A stretch of 5,247 nt of DNA from an uncultured Propionibacteriaceae bacterium. Its GTDB lineage: Bacteria; Actinomycetota; Actinomycetes; Propionibacteriales; Propionibacteriaceae. The stretch's first letter is position 1, and each line of letters opens with the position of its first letter. A program made the position numbers and the translations under genes. The stretch spans positions 1 to 5,247 of the forward strand of contig CALKHV010000047.1 of assembly GCA_937988865.1 (NCBI GenBank). Direction: 5' to 3'. Shown one piece after another: positions 1 through 5,247 of this stretch. The notes under the pieces were generated by a model. The model had not been told where the DNA came from. It did not search any database and worked only from the letters and a program-made list of their open reading frames with translations.

Positions 1-1148
1 CCATCGGTGATGACGCGACCTGCACGATCATCAACACGAAGCAGACCAGGCTGACGTTGGTGAAGTCGGTGCTGCCGGTCACTGCGGCTCTGCCGAGCGC
101 GTGGACGCTGGCCGCGGCAGGTCCGACTCCGATCACCGGCCCCGGCAATTCGGTCGCGGTGACCAATCAGGTCGTGACGCCGGGAACCTACGCCCTCACA
201 GAATTCGGGGGGCCGCTCGGGTTCGTCGCCGGCACGTCCTGGTCATGCACGGGCACGATCAATGGCGCGTCCACCCCGGTGGTGGGCACGGCCGTGACGT
301 TGGTGGCAGGCGATGACGCCACCTGCACGATCGTCAATACGAAGCAGACCAGGTTGACGTTGGTGAAGTCTGTCGTGCCATTGGGTGCGGCCGATCCGGG
401 TGCGTGGACGTTGACGGCCACCGGTCCGACGCCGGTCACCGGTGCGGGCAATTCGGTCGCGGTCACCAATCAGGTCGTGACGCCGGGGACCTACTCCTTG
501 TCCGAGTCCGGTGGCCCGGCCGGGTTTGCTGCCGGGACGTCCTGGACGTGCACGGGCACGATCAATGGGGCGTCCACCCCCGTGGTGGGCACGGCCGTGA
601 CGTTGGTGGCCGGCGACGACGCGACCTGCACGATCGTGAACACGCAACAGACCGTCGACATCACCGTGATCAAGCGCAGCCTGAACTGTGATGTCGGCGT
701 CCCCAGCTGCAACAACACACTCCCCGGCACTGAATTCACGCTCTACGCGTCCGATCCCCAGGGGCCGACACCGGGCACGGGCACCGTCCTCGCCCAGAAT
801 CCTGTGGGCAGCGCCACCTTCGTTGCCGAAGACCTGGTGGTCGATCGCGACTACTGGCTCGTCGAGACCAAGGCCCCGGCCGGCTTCCAGCTCCTGGCGC
901 AACCGGTCAAGTTCCACGTGACCCTGACCCAGCTCACGCTTGACGCGTCCACCGCAAGTTCACTCATCACAGCGGACGCGCAGACCTTCACGGTCACCGT
1001 CACCGATGTTCCGGCGGCTGATCTGCCCAAGGTGGGCGGCGACGGGACCATGCCGTACCTCGCTCTCGGGCTGCTGCTCGTCGCAGGGTCGGCCCTGTAC
1101 TACCGGAGGATGTCCGGTTCAGGAATCGCACCGAGGAGGGCCATCTGA
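1..1148 (+). CDS. Partial pilus tip/accessory surface protein with prealbumin-like repeats (5' end missing)
   Basis: The reading frame is already open at base 3 and its start lies left of the window; 381 C-terminal residues are visible. The TTG at 57 is inside a repeat and is not the start. Order of parts: the end of one repeat, two full 101-residue repeats (42-344 and 345-647) of the prealbumin-like fold type seen in actinobacterial surface proteins (LTLVKSV, GTYSLSESGGPAGF, W-C-TG and ATCTIVNT signatures), a SpaA/CnaB-type domain (about 654-1010) with E-box YWLVETKAPAGF, then sorting motif LPKVG (1023-1037), a hydrophobic segment and a basic tail with YYRR. Candidate isopeptide residues are Lys at 672-674, Glu at 864-866 and Asp at 1005-1007. 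The protein should be exported, linked to peptidoglycan or pilus by sortase, and display repeats that lift an N-terminal adhesive region outside this window. The shaft pilin gene follows after 73 nt. The tip role is inferred from gene order; a non-pilus wall-anchored adhesin is the alternative. Confidence 0.85.
   Translation, partial: IGDDATCTIINTKQTRLTLVKSVLPVTAALPSAWTLAAAGPTPITGPGNSVAVTNQVVTPGTYALTEFGGPLGFVAGTSWSCTGTINGASTPVVGTAVTLVAGDDATCTIVNTKQTRLTLVKSVVPLGAADPGAWTLTATGPTPVTGAGNSVAVTNQVVTPGTYSLSESGGPAGFAAGTSWTCTGTINGASTPVVGTAVTLVAGDDATCTIVNTQQTVDITVIKRSLNCDVGVPSCNNTLPGTEFTLYASDPQGPTPGTGTVLAQNPVGSATFVAEDLVVDRDYWLVETKAPAGFQLLAQPVKFHVTLTQLTLDASTASSLITADAQTFTVTVTDVPAADLPKVGGDGTMPYLALGLLLVAGSALYYRRMSGSGIAPRRAI
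3..41 (+). repeat. 3' end of a further 101-residue repeat unit
   Basis: The first codons read GDDATCTIINTK, matching the last residues of the two full repeats that follow (GDDATCTIVNT). So at least one more copy begins left of the window and the total repeat number is unknown. Confidence 0.8.
42..344 (+). repeat. Tandem repeat unit 1, 303 bp / 101 aa
   Basis: Starts at the codons for QTRLTLVK and repeats exactly 303 bp later. By eye it differs from unit 2 at about 16 of 101 residues, with nearly all changes in the first two thirds. It holds two cysteines (codons 246-248 and 324-326) that could form a disulfide within the unit. The pattern matches prealbumin-like (SpaA-related) domains. Confidence 0.9.
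345..647 (+). repeat. Tandem repeat unit 2, 303 bp / 101 aa
   Basis: Second full copy, in frame with the first. From the cysteine at 549-551 to the end of the unit the protein is the same as unit 1 apart from the very last residue, including CTGTINGASTPVVG and AVTLVAGDDATCTIVNT. Cysteine codons are 549-551 and 627-629. The next QT at 648 begins the transition to the C-terminal CnaB-type domain. Confidence 0.9.
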
Positions 1149-1203
1149 CGATCTGGGAACGGGGCTCCCGCGTTCAGCAAACCCGCCGCAACCATCACCT
1201 CAC

Positions 1204-1209
1204 AGGAGA
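1204..1209 (+). promoter_or_regulatory. Ribosome binding site of the major pilin
   Basis: AGGAGA lies 12 nt before the ATG at 1222 and is the best Shine-Dalgarno match near any start in this window. It supports 1222 rather than the in-frame TTG at 940, which lies within the preceding gene. The spacing is a little long; AAGG at 1213-1216 is a closer but weaker alternative. The 73-nt gap 1149-1221 shows no convincing promoter or terminator. Confidence 0.6.
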
Positions 1210-1221
1210 AACAAGGCAGTC

Positions 1222-2880
1222 ATGAAACTCACATCACTCCGCATCGCGGCAGCCGTCGCGTCGGTCTCGACGGTGCTCTTGCTGGGCATCGGCGCGCCCG
1301 CCGCTCTCGGCGCCCCCGCGCCCGCTCCGACCGTCCCGGTGTCCCTCGTGGATCCCGCCGCCGGCGTCCAGCTCGACATCCACAAGTACCTCGGCACGCC
1401 CACGGGGCAGCCGAACAACGGCACGGAGCAGACCGTCTCCAGGCCGCCCCTGAAGGGAGTCGTGTTCGACGTCTTCCAGGTGTATTACGACTCCGCCCGG
1501 TCGAACCCGATCAACCTCACCACCAACGCCGGCTGGACGTCGGCTGCCGCGGTGACCGGCTACACGCCGACGCAGGCCCAGATCACGGCGGGCTCGTTCG
1601 TCATCGGCGGCACCACCTACTACCTCGGCACCTCGGTGCCGGTTACGACCGGGACTGATGGCACCGCCTCCTTCAACAAGCCCGCCGGCGCGGGGCTCTA
1701 CCTGGTCAACGAGAACCTGGCTGCCTCGGGCCCCACCGTTCAGCAGTGCCCCGGTGGCGTGTGCACCGACGTGCCCACCTCTCAGGTGACGCCCAGCAAC
1801 CCGTTCTTCGTCACCCTGCCGATGACGCACCCGGTGAACCTCAACACCTGGATGTACCAGGTGCACGTCTACCCCAAGAACCAGCAGGACACCGCAACGA
1901 AGTCCGTCGCTGACCAGGGCACCCAGACGGCAGAGGGCAGCGACCGTGGCGGCGACCACACGATCATGTTCACGATCAACACCTCGATCACGGACGGCAT
2001 GACGGTCGCCCAGATGCAGAAGTACGTGATCACCGACACGCTCGACTCCCGGTTGAGCAGCCCGGTCGTGAAGGTGTACACCAGCGCGGACGGCACCGGT
2101 GGGGGCCTCAGCCCCGCCCTCACCCCGGTGACCGACTACGTCCTCTCCGGCAATGTCGTCATCACGTTGACCGATGCCGGCCTCGCCAAGCTCGTCGCTG
2201 CAAACAATGCCAACGCCGCGGCCACCGTCGTGACCACGATCGAGGCGAGCGTTGACACCGAGGGCAACGGAACCATCTCCAACACGGCGTACGTCATCCC
2301 GAACCAGGCGTGGGCCGATGCGCACCCGGGTCAGCCCGGCACGCCGACCAACCCCACCCAGACCAAGTACGGTGACCTGCGCATCATCAAGGCCGCCGTT
2401 CCCGCGGTCACCGACCCGTCGGTGATGGCCGGCGCCGAGTTCGCCGTCTACCTCGACCCGACCCCGGCCACCGGCTGCACCGCTGCCGACGTCACCACGT
2501 CGGTGAGCAACCCGGTCATCGGCACTGCCGTGACGGACGCCACCGCCAAGGCGACCGTCAAGGGTCTGCAGACGTCCGACTTCTACAACGGCCAGACGCA
2601 GACCGATCTTCAGCAGTACTGCCTGGTTGAGACCAAGGCCCCCGTGGGTTACAACCTCAACCCGCAGGCCATCCAGTTCACGATTCTGCAGGGCTCGGCC
2701 ACTGCAGAGATCCCGGCCTTCGAGGAGCTGACAGTCAACAACCAGAAGACCAACCTGGGCAACGAGCTGCCGATCACCGGCGGCGGGGGCGTCGCCGCTC
2801 TGAGCGTCGGCGGTCTGTTGCTCGTGGGCGGTGGCCTGGCGTACTACTTCGTGTCGACGCGTCGTCGCCACAACGTCTGA
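1222..2880 (+). CDS. Major (shaft) pilin, SpaA/FimA/FimP type, LPXTG-anchored
   Basis: Complete 552-aa pilus backbone subunit, polymerised by class C sortase outside the membrane. A signal peptide covers residues 1-30 (basic MKLTSLR, hydrophobic core, likely cleavage after ALG). Domain 1 runs from about 45 to 205 (DIHKYLG, GVVFDVFQV). The pilin motif WMYQVHVYPK is at 210-219, so Lys219 is the expected nucleophile that joins the next subunit. Domain 2 (about 220-383) looks like a fimbrial D2 domain, with Lys227 and Asn354 (SNTAYV) as candidate isopeptide partners. Domain 3 (about 384-510) is CnaB-like: Lys390 in RIIKA, E-box YCLVETKAPVGY with Glu470, and Asn506 or Asn507 in VNNQK. The sorting signal is LPITG at 516-520, followed by a hydrophobic stretch and the tail STRRRHNV. 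Cysteines 176/181 and 419/467 may form disulfides. Length and domain order are typical of actinobacterial shaft pilins. The start is set by the signal peptide and the upstream AGGAGA. A strong hairpin separates it from the sortases. Confidence 0.95.
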   Translation: MKLTSLRIAAAVASVSTVLLLGIGAPAALGAPAPAPTVPVSLVDPAAGVQLDIHKYLGTPTGQPNNGTEQTVSRPPLKGVVFDVFQVYYDSARSNPINLTTNAGWTSAAAVTGYTPTQAQITAGSFVIGGTTYYLGTSVPVTTGTDGTASFNKPAGAGLYLVNENLAASGPTVQQCPGGVCTDVPTSQVTPSNPFFVTLPMTHPVNLNTWMYQVHVYPKNQQDTATKSVADQGTQTAEGSDRGGDHTIMFTINTSITDGMTVAQMQKYVITDTLDSRLSSPVVKVYTSADGTGGGLSPALTPVTDYVLSGNVVITLTDAGLAKLVAANNANAAATVVTTIEASVDTEGNGTISNTAYVIPNQAWADAHPGQPGTPTNPTQTKYGDLRIIKAAVPAVTDPSVMAGAEFAVYLDPTPATGCTAADVTTSVSNPVIGTAVTDATAKATVKGLQTSDFYNGQTQTDLQQYCLVETKAPVGYNLNPQAIQFTILQGSATAEIPAFEELTVNNQKTNLGNELPITGGGGVAALSVGGLLLVGGGLAYYFVSTRRRHNV

Positions 2881-2895
2881 GCGGTTCGGTCATCA

Positions 2896-2961
2896 GGGCA
2901 GGCGAAGTAACTGACCGGGTGGTGGGGGGGCATTCCCCCCGCCACCCGGTCTCGCCTGCCC
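2896..2961 (+). promoter_or_regulatory. Strong interrupted hairpin between pilin and first sortase, covering the sortase start
   Basis: Two nested inverted repeats are visible. The inner stem is 17 pairs, 2913-2929 with 2935-2951, with one G-U pair in RNA and a 5-nt loop (GCATT). The outer stem is 10 perfect pairs, GGGCAGGCGA (2896-2905) with TCGCCTGCCC (2952-2961). Outer and inner stems abut directly on the 3' side; 7 nt (2906-2912) bulge on the 5' side. No T-rich run follows, so it is not a classical intrinsic terminator. The GTG starts at 2919 and 2922 lie in the inner 5' arm and the only weak Shine-Dalgarno-like AGG in the outer 5' arm. Possible roles, all inferred: limiting sortase translation, partial transcription stop, or a 3' stabiliser of processed pilin mRNA. 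Confidence 0.75.
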
Positions 2962-3917
2962 CGCAATCCAGTGGCCGCTCGGCCCACCGGTGGCGTCACC
3001 GTCTGGTCGCGTTGACCCTCATCGTGGCGGGCGCCGTCGTGACGGGCTATCCCGTCGCCGACACCATCGCCACCAACCGCGACCTGTCGAAGGCCGCGTT
3101 GTCCTATTCGGAAGCGGTGGCCGAGTCAGATCCTGACCTGCGCGCGGGGCAGATCCTGAGTGCCCAGCAGTACAACGGGCGCCTCACCCCGCAGCTGCTG
3201 CTCGACCCGTGGGGGGACGATGTGCCTGACCCGACGGCCGCGCACCAGGACTATCTCACCCAACTCCATGAGTCCCCGGTGATGGCGCGCCTGCGCGTCC
3301 CCACGATCGACGTCGATCTCCCCGTCTTCCACGACTCGTCGAAGGCCCAGCTGTCGAAAGGGGTCGGCCACATGTACGGCACCTCCCTTCCGGTCGGAGG
3401 GCCCGGCACCCATGCGGTGTTGGCCGCCCACACCGGGATGCGCTTCGGCACCTTCTTCGACAATCTCGTCGAACTCATCCCGGGGGACGCCTTCTTCGTG
3501 GACGTCTCGGGTGAGACGCTCACGTACCGCGTCGACGAGATTTCTGTGGTCGAGCCTGACGACGTGGGGGCGGTCGTTCGCGTCGCCGGGGCCGACTACG
3601 TCACCCTCCTCACCTGCATCGACTTCCCCGACCACACCCGGCGGCTGCTCGTGCGTGGCGTCCGTGTGCAGGACGCTGCAGGGCAGGCGACGATGGCCCA
3701 GGCCCCACCGGCCATCGCGACCGGAGGTGTGAGCAGCCTCACCGGCGTCGCGATCGAGCCCTGGATGCCCCCCCGTCTCACGGCCACAGCGATTGCCCTT
3801 GCTGTCGCGGCGATACTTCTCGTGGTGTGGGGTGTGGGTGATCGGCGACTGCGCCGGACTACCCCACCCGACTCCTCGACCCTGTCCACCACCTCGAGAG
3901 ACACGACACTGCCGTGA
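2919..3917 (+). CDS. Class C (pilin-polymerising) sortase, first copy
   Basis: A 332-aa membrane cysteine transpeptidase that cleaves the pilin LPXTG between Thr and Gly and passes the subunit to the pilin-motif lysine of the next one. Basic N-terminal tail (RWRHR), a membrane segment about 28-47, lid motif DPW at 96-98 as in class C enzymes, catalytic His171 (AAHTGM), Cys233 in TLLTC, and Arg242 in RRLLVRG. A second membrane segment at about 287-307 is followed by DRRLRR; this C-terminal anchor is typical of pilin sortases. YGTSLPVGG precedes the histidine. Start: GTG 2919 or the next codon GTG 2922; the first later in-frame candidate (TTG 3012) falls inside the membrane segment. Both GTGs are buried in the hairpin and lack a good ribosome site, so the exact start is uncertain. 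Its stop overlaps the next sortase gene (GTGA). Confidence 0.93.
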   Translation: MVGGHSPRHPVSPAPQSSGRSAHRWRHRLVALTLIVAGAVVTGYPVADTIATNRDLSKAALSYSEAVAESDPDLRAGQILSAQQYNGRLTPQLLLDPWGDDVPDPTAAHQDYLTQLHESPVMARLRVPTIDVDLPVFHDSSKAQLSKGVGHMYGTSLPVGGPGTHAVLAAHTGMRFGTFFDNLVELIPGDAFFVDVSGETLTYRVDEISVVEPDDVGAVVRVAGADYVTLLTCIDFPDHTRRLLVRGVRVQDAAGQATMAQAPPAIATGGVSSLTGVAIEPWMPPRLTATAIALAVAAILLVVWGVGDRRLRRTTPPDSSTLSTTSRDTTLP

Positions 3918-4019
3918 CCAACAGCCCGCACCCGCCGCGCCGTGCGTCCGATCATGTCGAGGGACGCGACCTTGCCGTGACCAACAGCCCGCAATCAGCG
4001 CGCCGTGTGTCCGATCACC
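3894..4019 (+). repeat. 63-bp tandem duplication at the junction of the two sortase genes
   Basis: Copy 1 is 3894-3956 and copy 2 is 3957-4019; by eye 52 of 63 bases match, with a perfect shared core TGCCGTGACCAACAGCCCGC. Each copy carries the same stop/start overlap CCGTGA. In copy 1 it ends the first sortase and starts the second; in copy 2 the equivalent GTG (3977) is in frame with the second sortase, while the relic TGA is in the frame of the first. At protein level it gives the second sortase a doubled N-terminal block (MTNSPHPPRRASDH, then VTNSPQSARRVSDH). Confidence 0.85.
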
Positions 4020-4909
4020 ACGTCGCGTCCCGGCGCCTTCCCGGGCCCTGGGTCTCAGCAGTTGTCGTGCTGGCCGGCGTTCTCGTGATGCTCTACCCGG
4101 TTCTCGGTACTCAGTACAACAACGTCAAGCAGCGCGAATTCGCGACTCACTACAACCGCGAGGTCGCCCAGGCGGCGCCGGACCAATTGGGTGCTGACCT
4201 GGCCGAGGCCCGCGCCTACAACGCCACACTTGAAGGGATCCCGATCCTCGATCCCTGGCTCGCGCAGAATTCGGGTGACCCGAAGTCGGGCCCCTATCGC
4301 ACCTATCTCGACGAACTGTCGAACTTCAGTGTCATGGCACGAGTCCGGGTTCCGGCGGCCCACATCGACCTGCCGGTCGATCACGGCACCACGGACGCCG
4401 TGATCGCCCGCGGCGCGGGACACCTGTACGGCACCTCGCTACCCGTGGGCGGCACGAGCACCCACGCGGTCCTCACGAGTCACACTGGAATGGCTACCGC
4501 GACCCTGTTCGACCACCTGACGTCCGTGGTGGTGGGGGACCTTGTCTTCGTCGACGTCGAGGGGGAAACCCTCGCCTACCAGGTCGACCAGATCAAGATC
4601 GTCCTGCCCAACCAGATCGACGACCTCAAGGTGGTCAAGGGCAAGGATCTCCTGACCCTTTTCACCTGCACCCCCTACGCCATCAACACCCACCGGCTCC
4701 TCGTGCGCGGCCACCGTGTCCCATACGTTCCGGCTGCCGCCGATGTCGCGGAAGTGGCCAGCGTCACCCCCGGGATGGATCCAAGGATGTATGGCCTCAT
4801 GGCGGGGGCAGCGGCTGGAGGGCTGGTGTTCATGTTCATCATCGGACGCGAGGTACGCCGAGTTCGTGCAGCAAGAGTGCTGTCTCTCGCTGGGCGCCAC
4901 GCGGAGTGA
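3914..4909 (+). CDS. Class C (pilin-polymerising) sortase, second copy
   Basis: A 331-aa protein (310 aa if it starts at GTG 3977) of the same family as its neighbour, with the shared stretches VMAR-RVP, YGTSLPVGG and HTGM. Residues counted from 3914: membrane segment about 46-65, lid motif DPW at 113-115, catalytic His190 (TSHTGM), Cys252 in TLFTC, Arg261 in NTHRLLVRG, and a second membrane segment about 292-311 followed by the basic REVRRVRAAR. All catalytic residues are present, so it should be active. It may handle a different substrate from the first sortase, for example the LPKVG protein, but this is inference. The first 45 residues contain the 21-residue duplication and form a polar basic cytoplasmic tail. 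Start 3914 overlaps the previous stop by 4 nt and suits translational coupling; start 3977 has a slightly better upstream GAGGG (3959-3963), 13 nt before it. Neither can be excluded. Confidence 0.93.
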   Translation: MTNSPHPPRRASDHVEGRDLAVTNSPQSARRVSDHHVASRRLPGPWVSAVVVLAGVLVMLYPVLGTQYNNVKQREFATHYNREVAQAAPDQLGADLAEARAYNATLEGIPILDPWLAQNSGDPKSGPYRTYLDELSNFSVMARVRVPAAHIDLPVDHGTTDAVIARGAGHLYGTSLPVGGTSTHAVLTSHTGMATATLFDHLTSVVVGDLVFVDVEGETLAYQVDQIKIVLPNQIDDLKVVKGKDLLTLFTCTPYAINTHRLLVRGHRVPYVPAAADVAEVASVTPGMDPRMYGLMAGAAAGGLVFMFIIGREVRRVRAARVLSLAGRHAE

Positions 4910-4923
4910 GCGCTACTCACTCC
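4903..4923 (+). terminator. Small perfect stem-loop at the end of the operon, possible terminator
   Basis: GGAGTGAG (4903-4910) pairs perfectly with CTCACTCC (4916-4923) around the loop CGCTA; the arm includes the stop codon of the second sortase. No T run follows. A second possible pairing, TCCTGC (4921-4926) with GCAGGA (4953-4958), shares bases with it. The place, in the 60-nt gap between convergent genes, is right for a bidirectional terminator, but the evidence is structural only. Confidence 0.35.
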
Positions 4924-4969
4924 TGCAGAACTGTCTGACTACGGACACTTTCGCAGGACTGAAACGGCC

Positions 4970-5247
4970 CTACAGGTGGAACGGTGCCTTCACGTCGTCC
5001 CGGGGCAGGAGCGGCAGCGCGATGGCCGTGACCATCATTCCCTCGAGCGTGACCATCCCCGAGTGCACCGTCATGAATGCGGTGTCGGAAGCGTCACGTC
5101 CCGTCGCGATCCTCACCATGGACGCCCGGGGCGCCAGCCGGGTCGCGTCGACGAGCTGCCAGCGTCCGTCGAGGGCAACCTCGACCACGGCGTGGAAGTC
5201 CATGGGGTACAGGCCCGGAGCGTAGACAGAGACCAGCCTGGCCGGCA
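4970..5247 (-). CDS. Transglutaminase-like domain protein, C-terminal fragment (5' end beyond the window)
   Basis: On the minus strand the frame is open through the right edge and ends with TAG at 4972-4970; 91 residues are visible, of which 14 precede the first ATG (5203). That ATG is not the start because the homologous sequence continues before it (RLVSVYAPGLYPMDFHAVVEV). The motifs MDFHAVVEV and WQLVDATRLAPR match the His and Asp parts of the Cys-His-Asp triad in actinobacterial transglutaminase-like (papain-fold) proteins, and RIATGRDASDTAFM is a typical tail of this group. The catalytic cysteine would be off the window. Members of this superfamily may be hydrolases or proteases, and the substrate is unknown. 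The gene converges on the sortase operon across 60 nt, so it is probably a separate unit with no proven link to pili. Confidence 0.85.
   Translation of the reverse strand, partial: PARLVSVYAPGLYPMDFHAVVEVALDGRWQLVDATRLAPRASMVRIATGRDASDTAFMTVHSGMVTLEGMMVTAIALPLLPRDDVKAPFHL

Noticed and set aside
57..59. TTG as the start of the first gene
   Set aside because: The codon lies inside the repeat signature LTLVKS and the frame is open to base 3 with matching repeat sequence before it.
243..917. Antisense open frame opposite the repeat region
   Set aside because: Its apparent internal repetition (GHQRHGRAHH and similar) only reflects the DNA repeat on the plus strand; the composition is that of a shadow frame.
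1151..1180. Small inverted repeat in the gap before the pilin (GGGA/TCCC, AACG/CGTT)
   Set aside because: The arms are only 4 bases, need a bulge, and are no better than expected in GC-rich DNA.
940..1221. Upstream extension of the pilin frame to TTG 940
   Set aside because: It overlaps the end of the preceding gene, lacks a signal sequence, and would bury the clear signal peptide that begins at ATG 1222.
1234..2871. Long antisense open frame (545 codons) covering the whole pilin gene
   Set aside because: It is the mirror of a GC-rich coding frame: rich in Arg, Gly, Val and Asp, no recognisable domain, no ribosome site, and opposite a clearly conserved pilin with all its motifs.
2913..2951. 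Inner hairpin as an ordinary intrinsic terminator
   Set aside because: There is no T-rich stretch after the 3' arm, and the sortase coding sequence continues through the structure. A partial attenuator remains possible.
4716..5225. Plus-strand frame overlapping the end of sortase 2 and the transglutaminase-like gene
   Set aside because: It is in the wrong frame over two well-supported genes, is rich in Ser, Arg and Pro, and has no recognisable motif.

Overview
The window is GC-rich DNA (roughly two thirds G+C by eye) with GTG starts and overlapping genes, which fits an actinobacterium. The gene content is a sortase-assembled pilus locus of the Corynebacterium Spa / Actinomyces Fim kind. A host in the Propionibacteriaceae or Actinomycetaceae would fit, but the genus cannot be fixed from this sequence alone.

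Layout, left to right: (1) The 3' part of a large surface protein, cut by the left edge. It has at least two full 101-residue tandem prealbumin-like repeats, one SpaA/CnaB domain with an E-box, and a C-terminal cell-wall sorting signal whose motif is the unusual LPKVG. It is probably the tip or an accessory pilin. (2) A complete 552-aa major (shaft) pilin with signal peptide, pilin motif with its lysine, fimbrial D2 and D3 isopeptide domains, E-box and LPITG sorting signal. (3) and (4) Two tandem, apparently intact class C (pilin-polymerising) sortases; their genes overlap by 4 nt. (5) Convergent on the minus strand at the right edge, the C-terminal end of a transglutaminase-like protein, probably unrelated to the pilus.

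The four plus-strand genes lie close together (gaps of 73 and 38 nt, then an overlap) and are probably one operon: the sortases would join shaft subunits through the pilin lysine and the LPITG threonine, with the first protein incorporated at the tip or as a decoration. No promoter was recognised inside the window; it probably lies upstream of the left edge.

Two features deserve most attention. A very strong interrupted hairpin between the pilin and the first sortase swallows the sortase start codon and suggests post-transcriptional control of the pilin:sortase ratio. A 63-bp tandem duplication of the stop/start junction between the two sortase genes gives the second sortase two nested, near-identical GTG starts 21 codons apart. 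There is no clear sign of a wholly new system: this is a recognisable pilus locus with unusual details.
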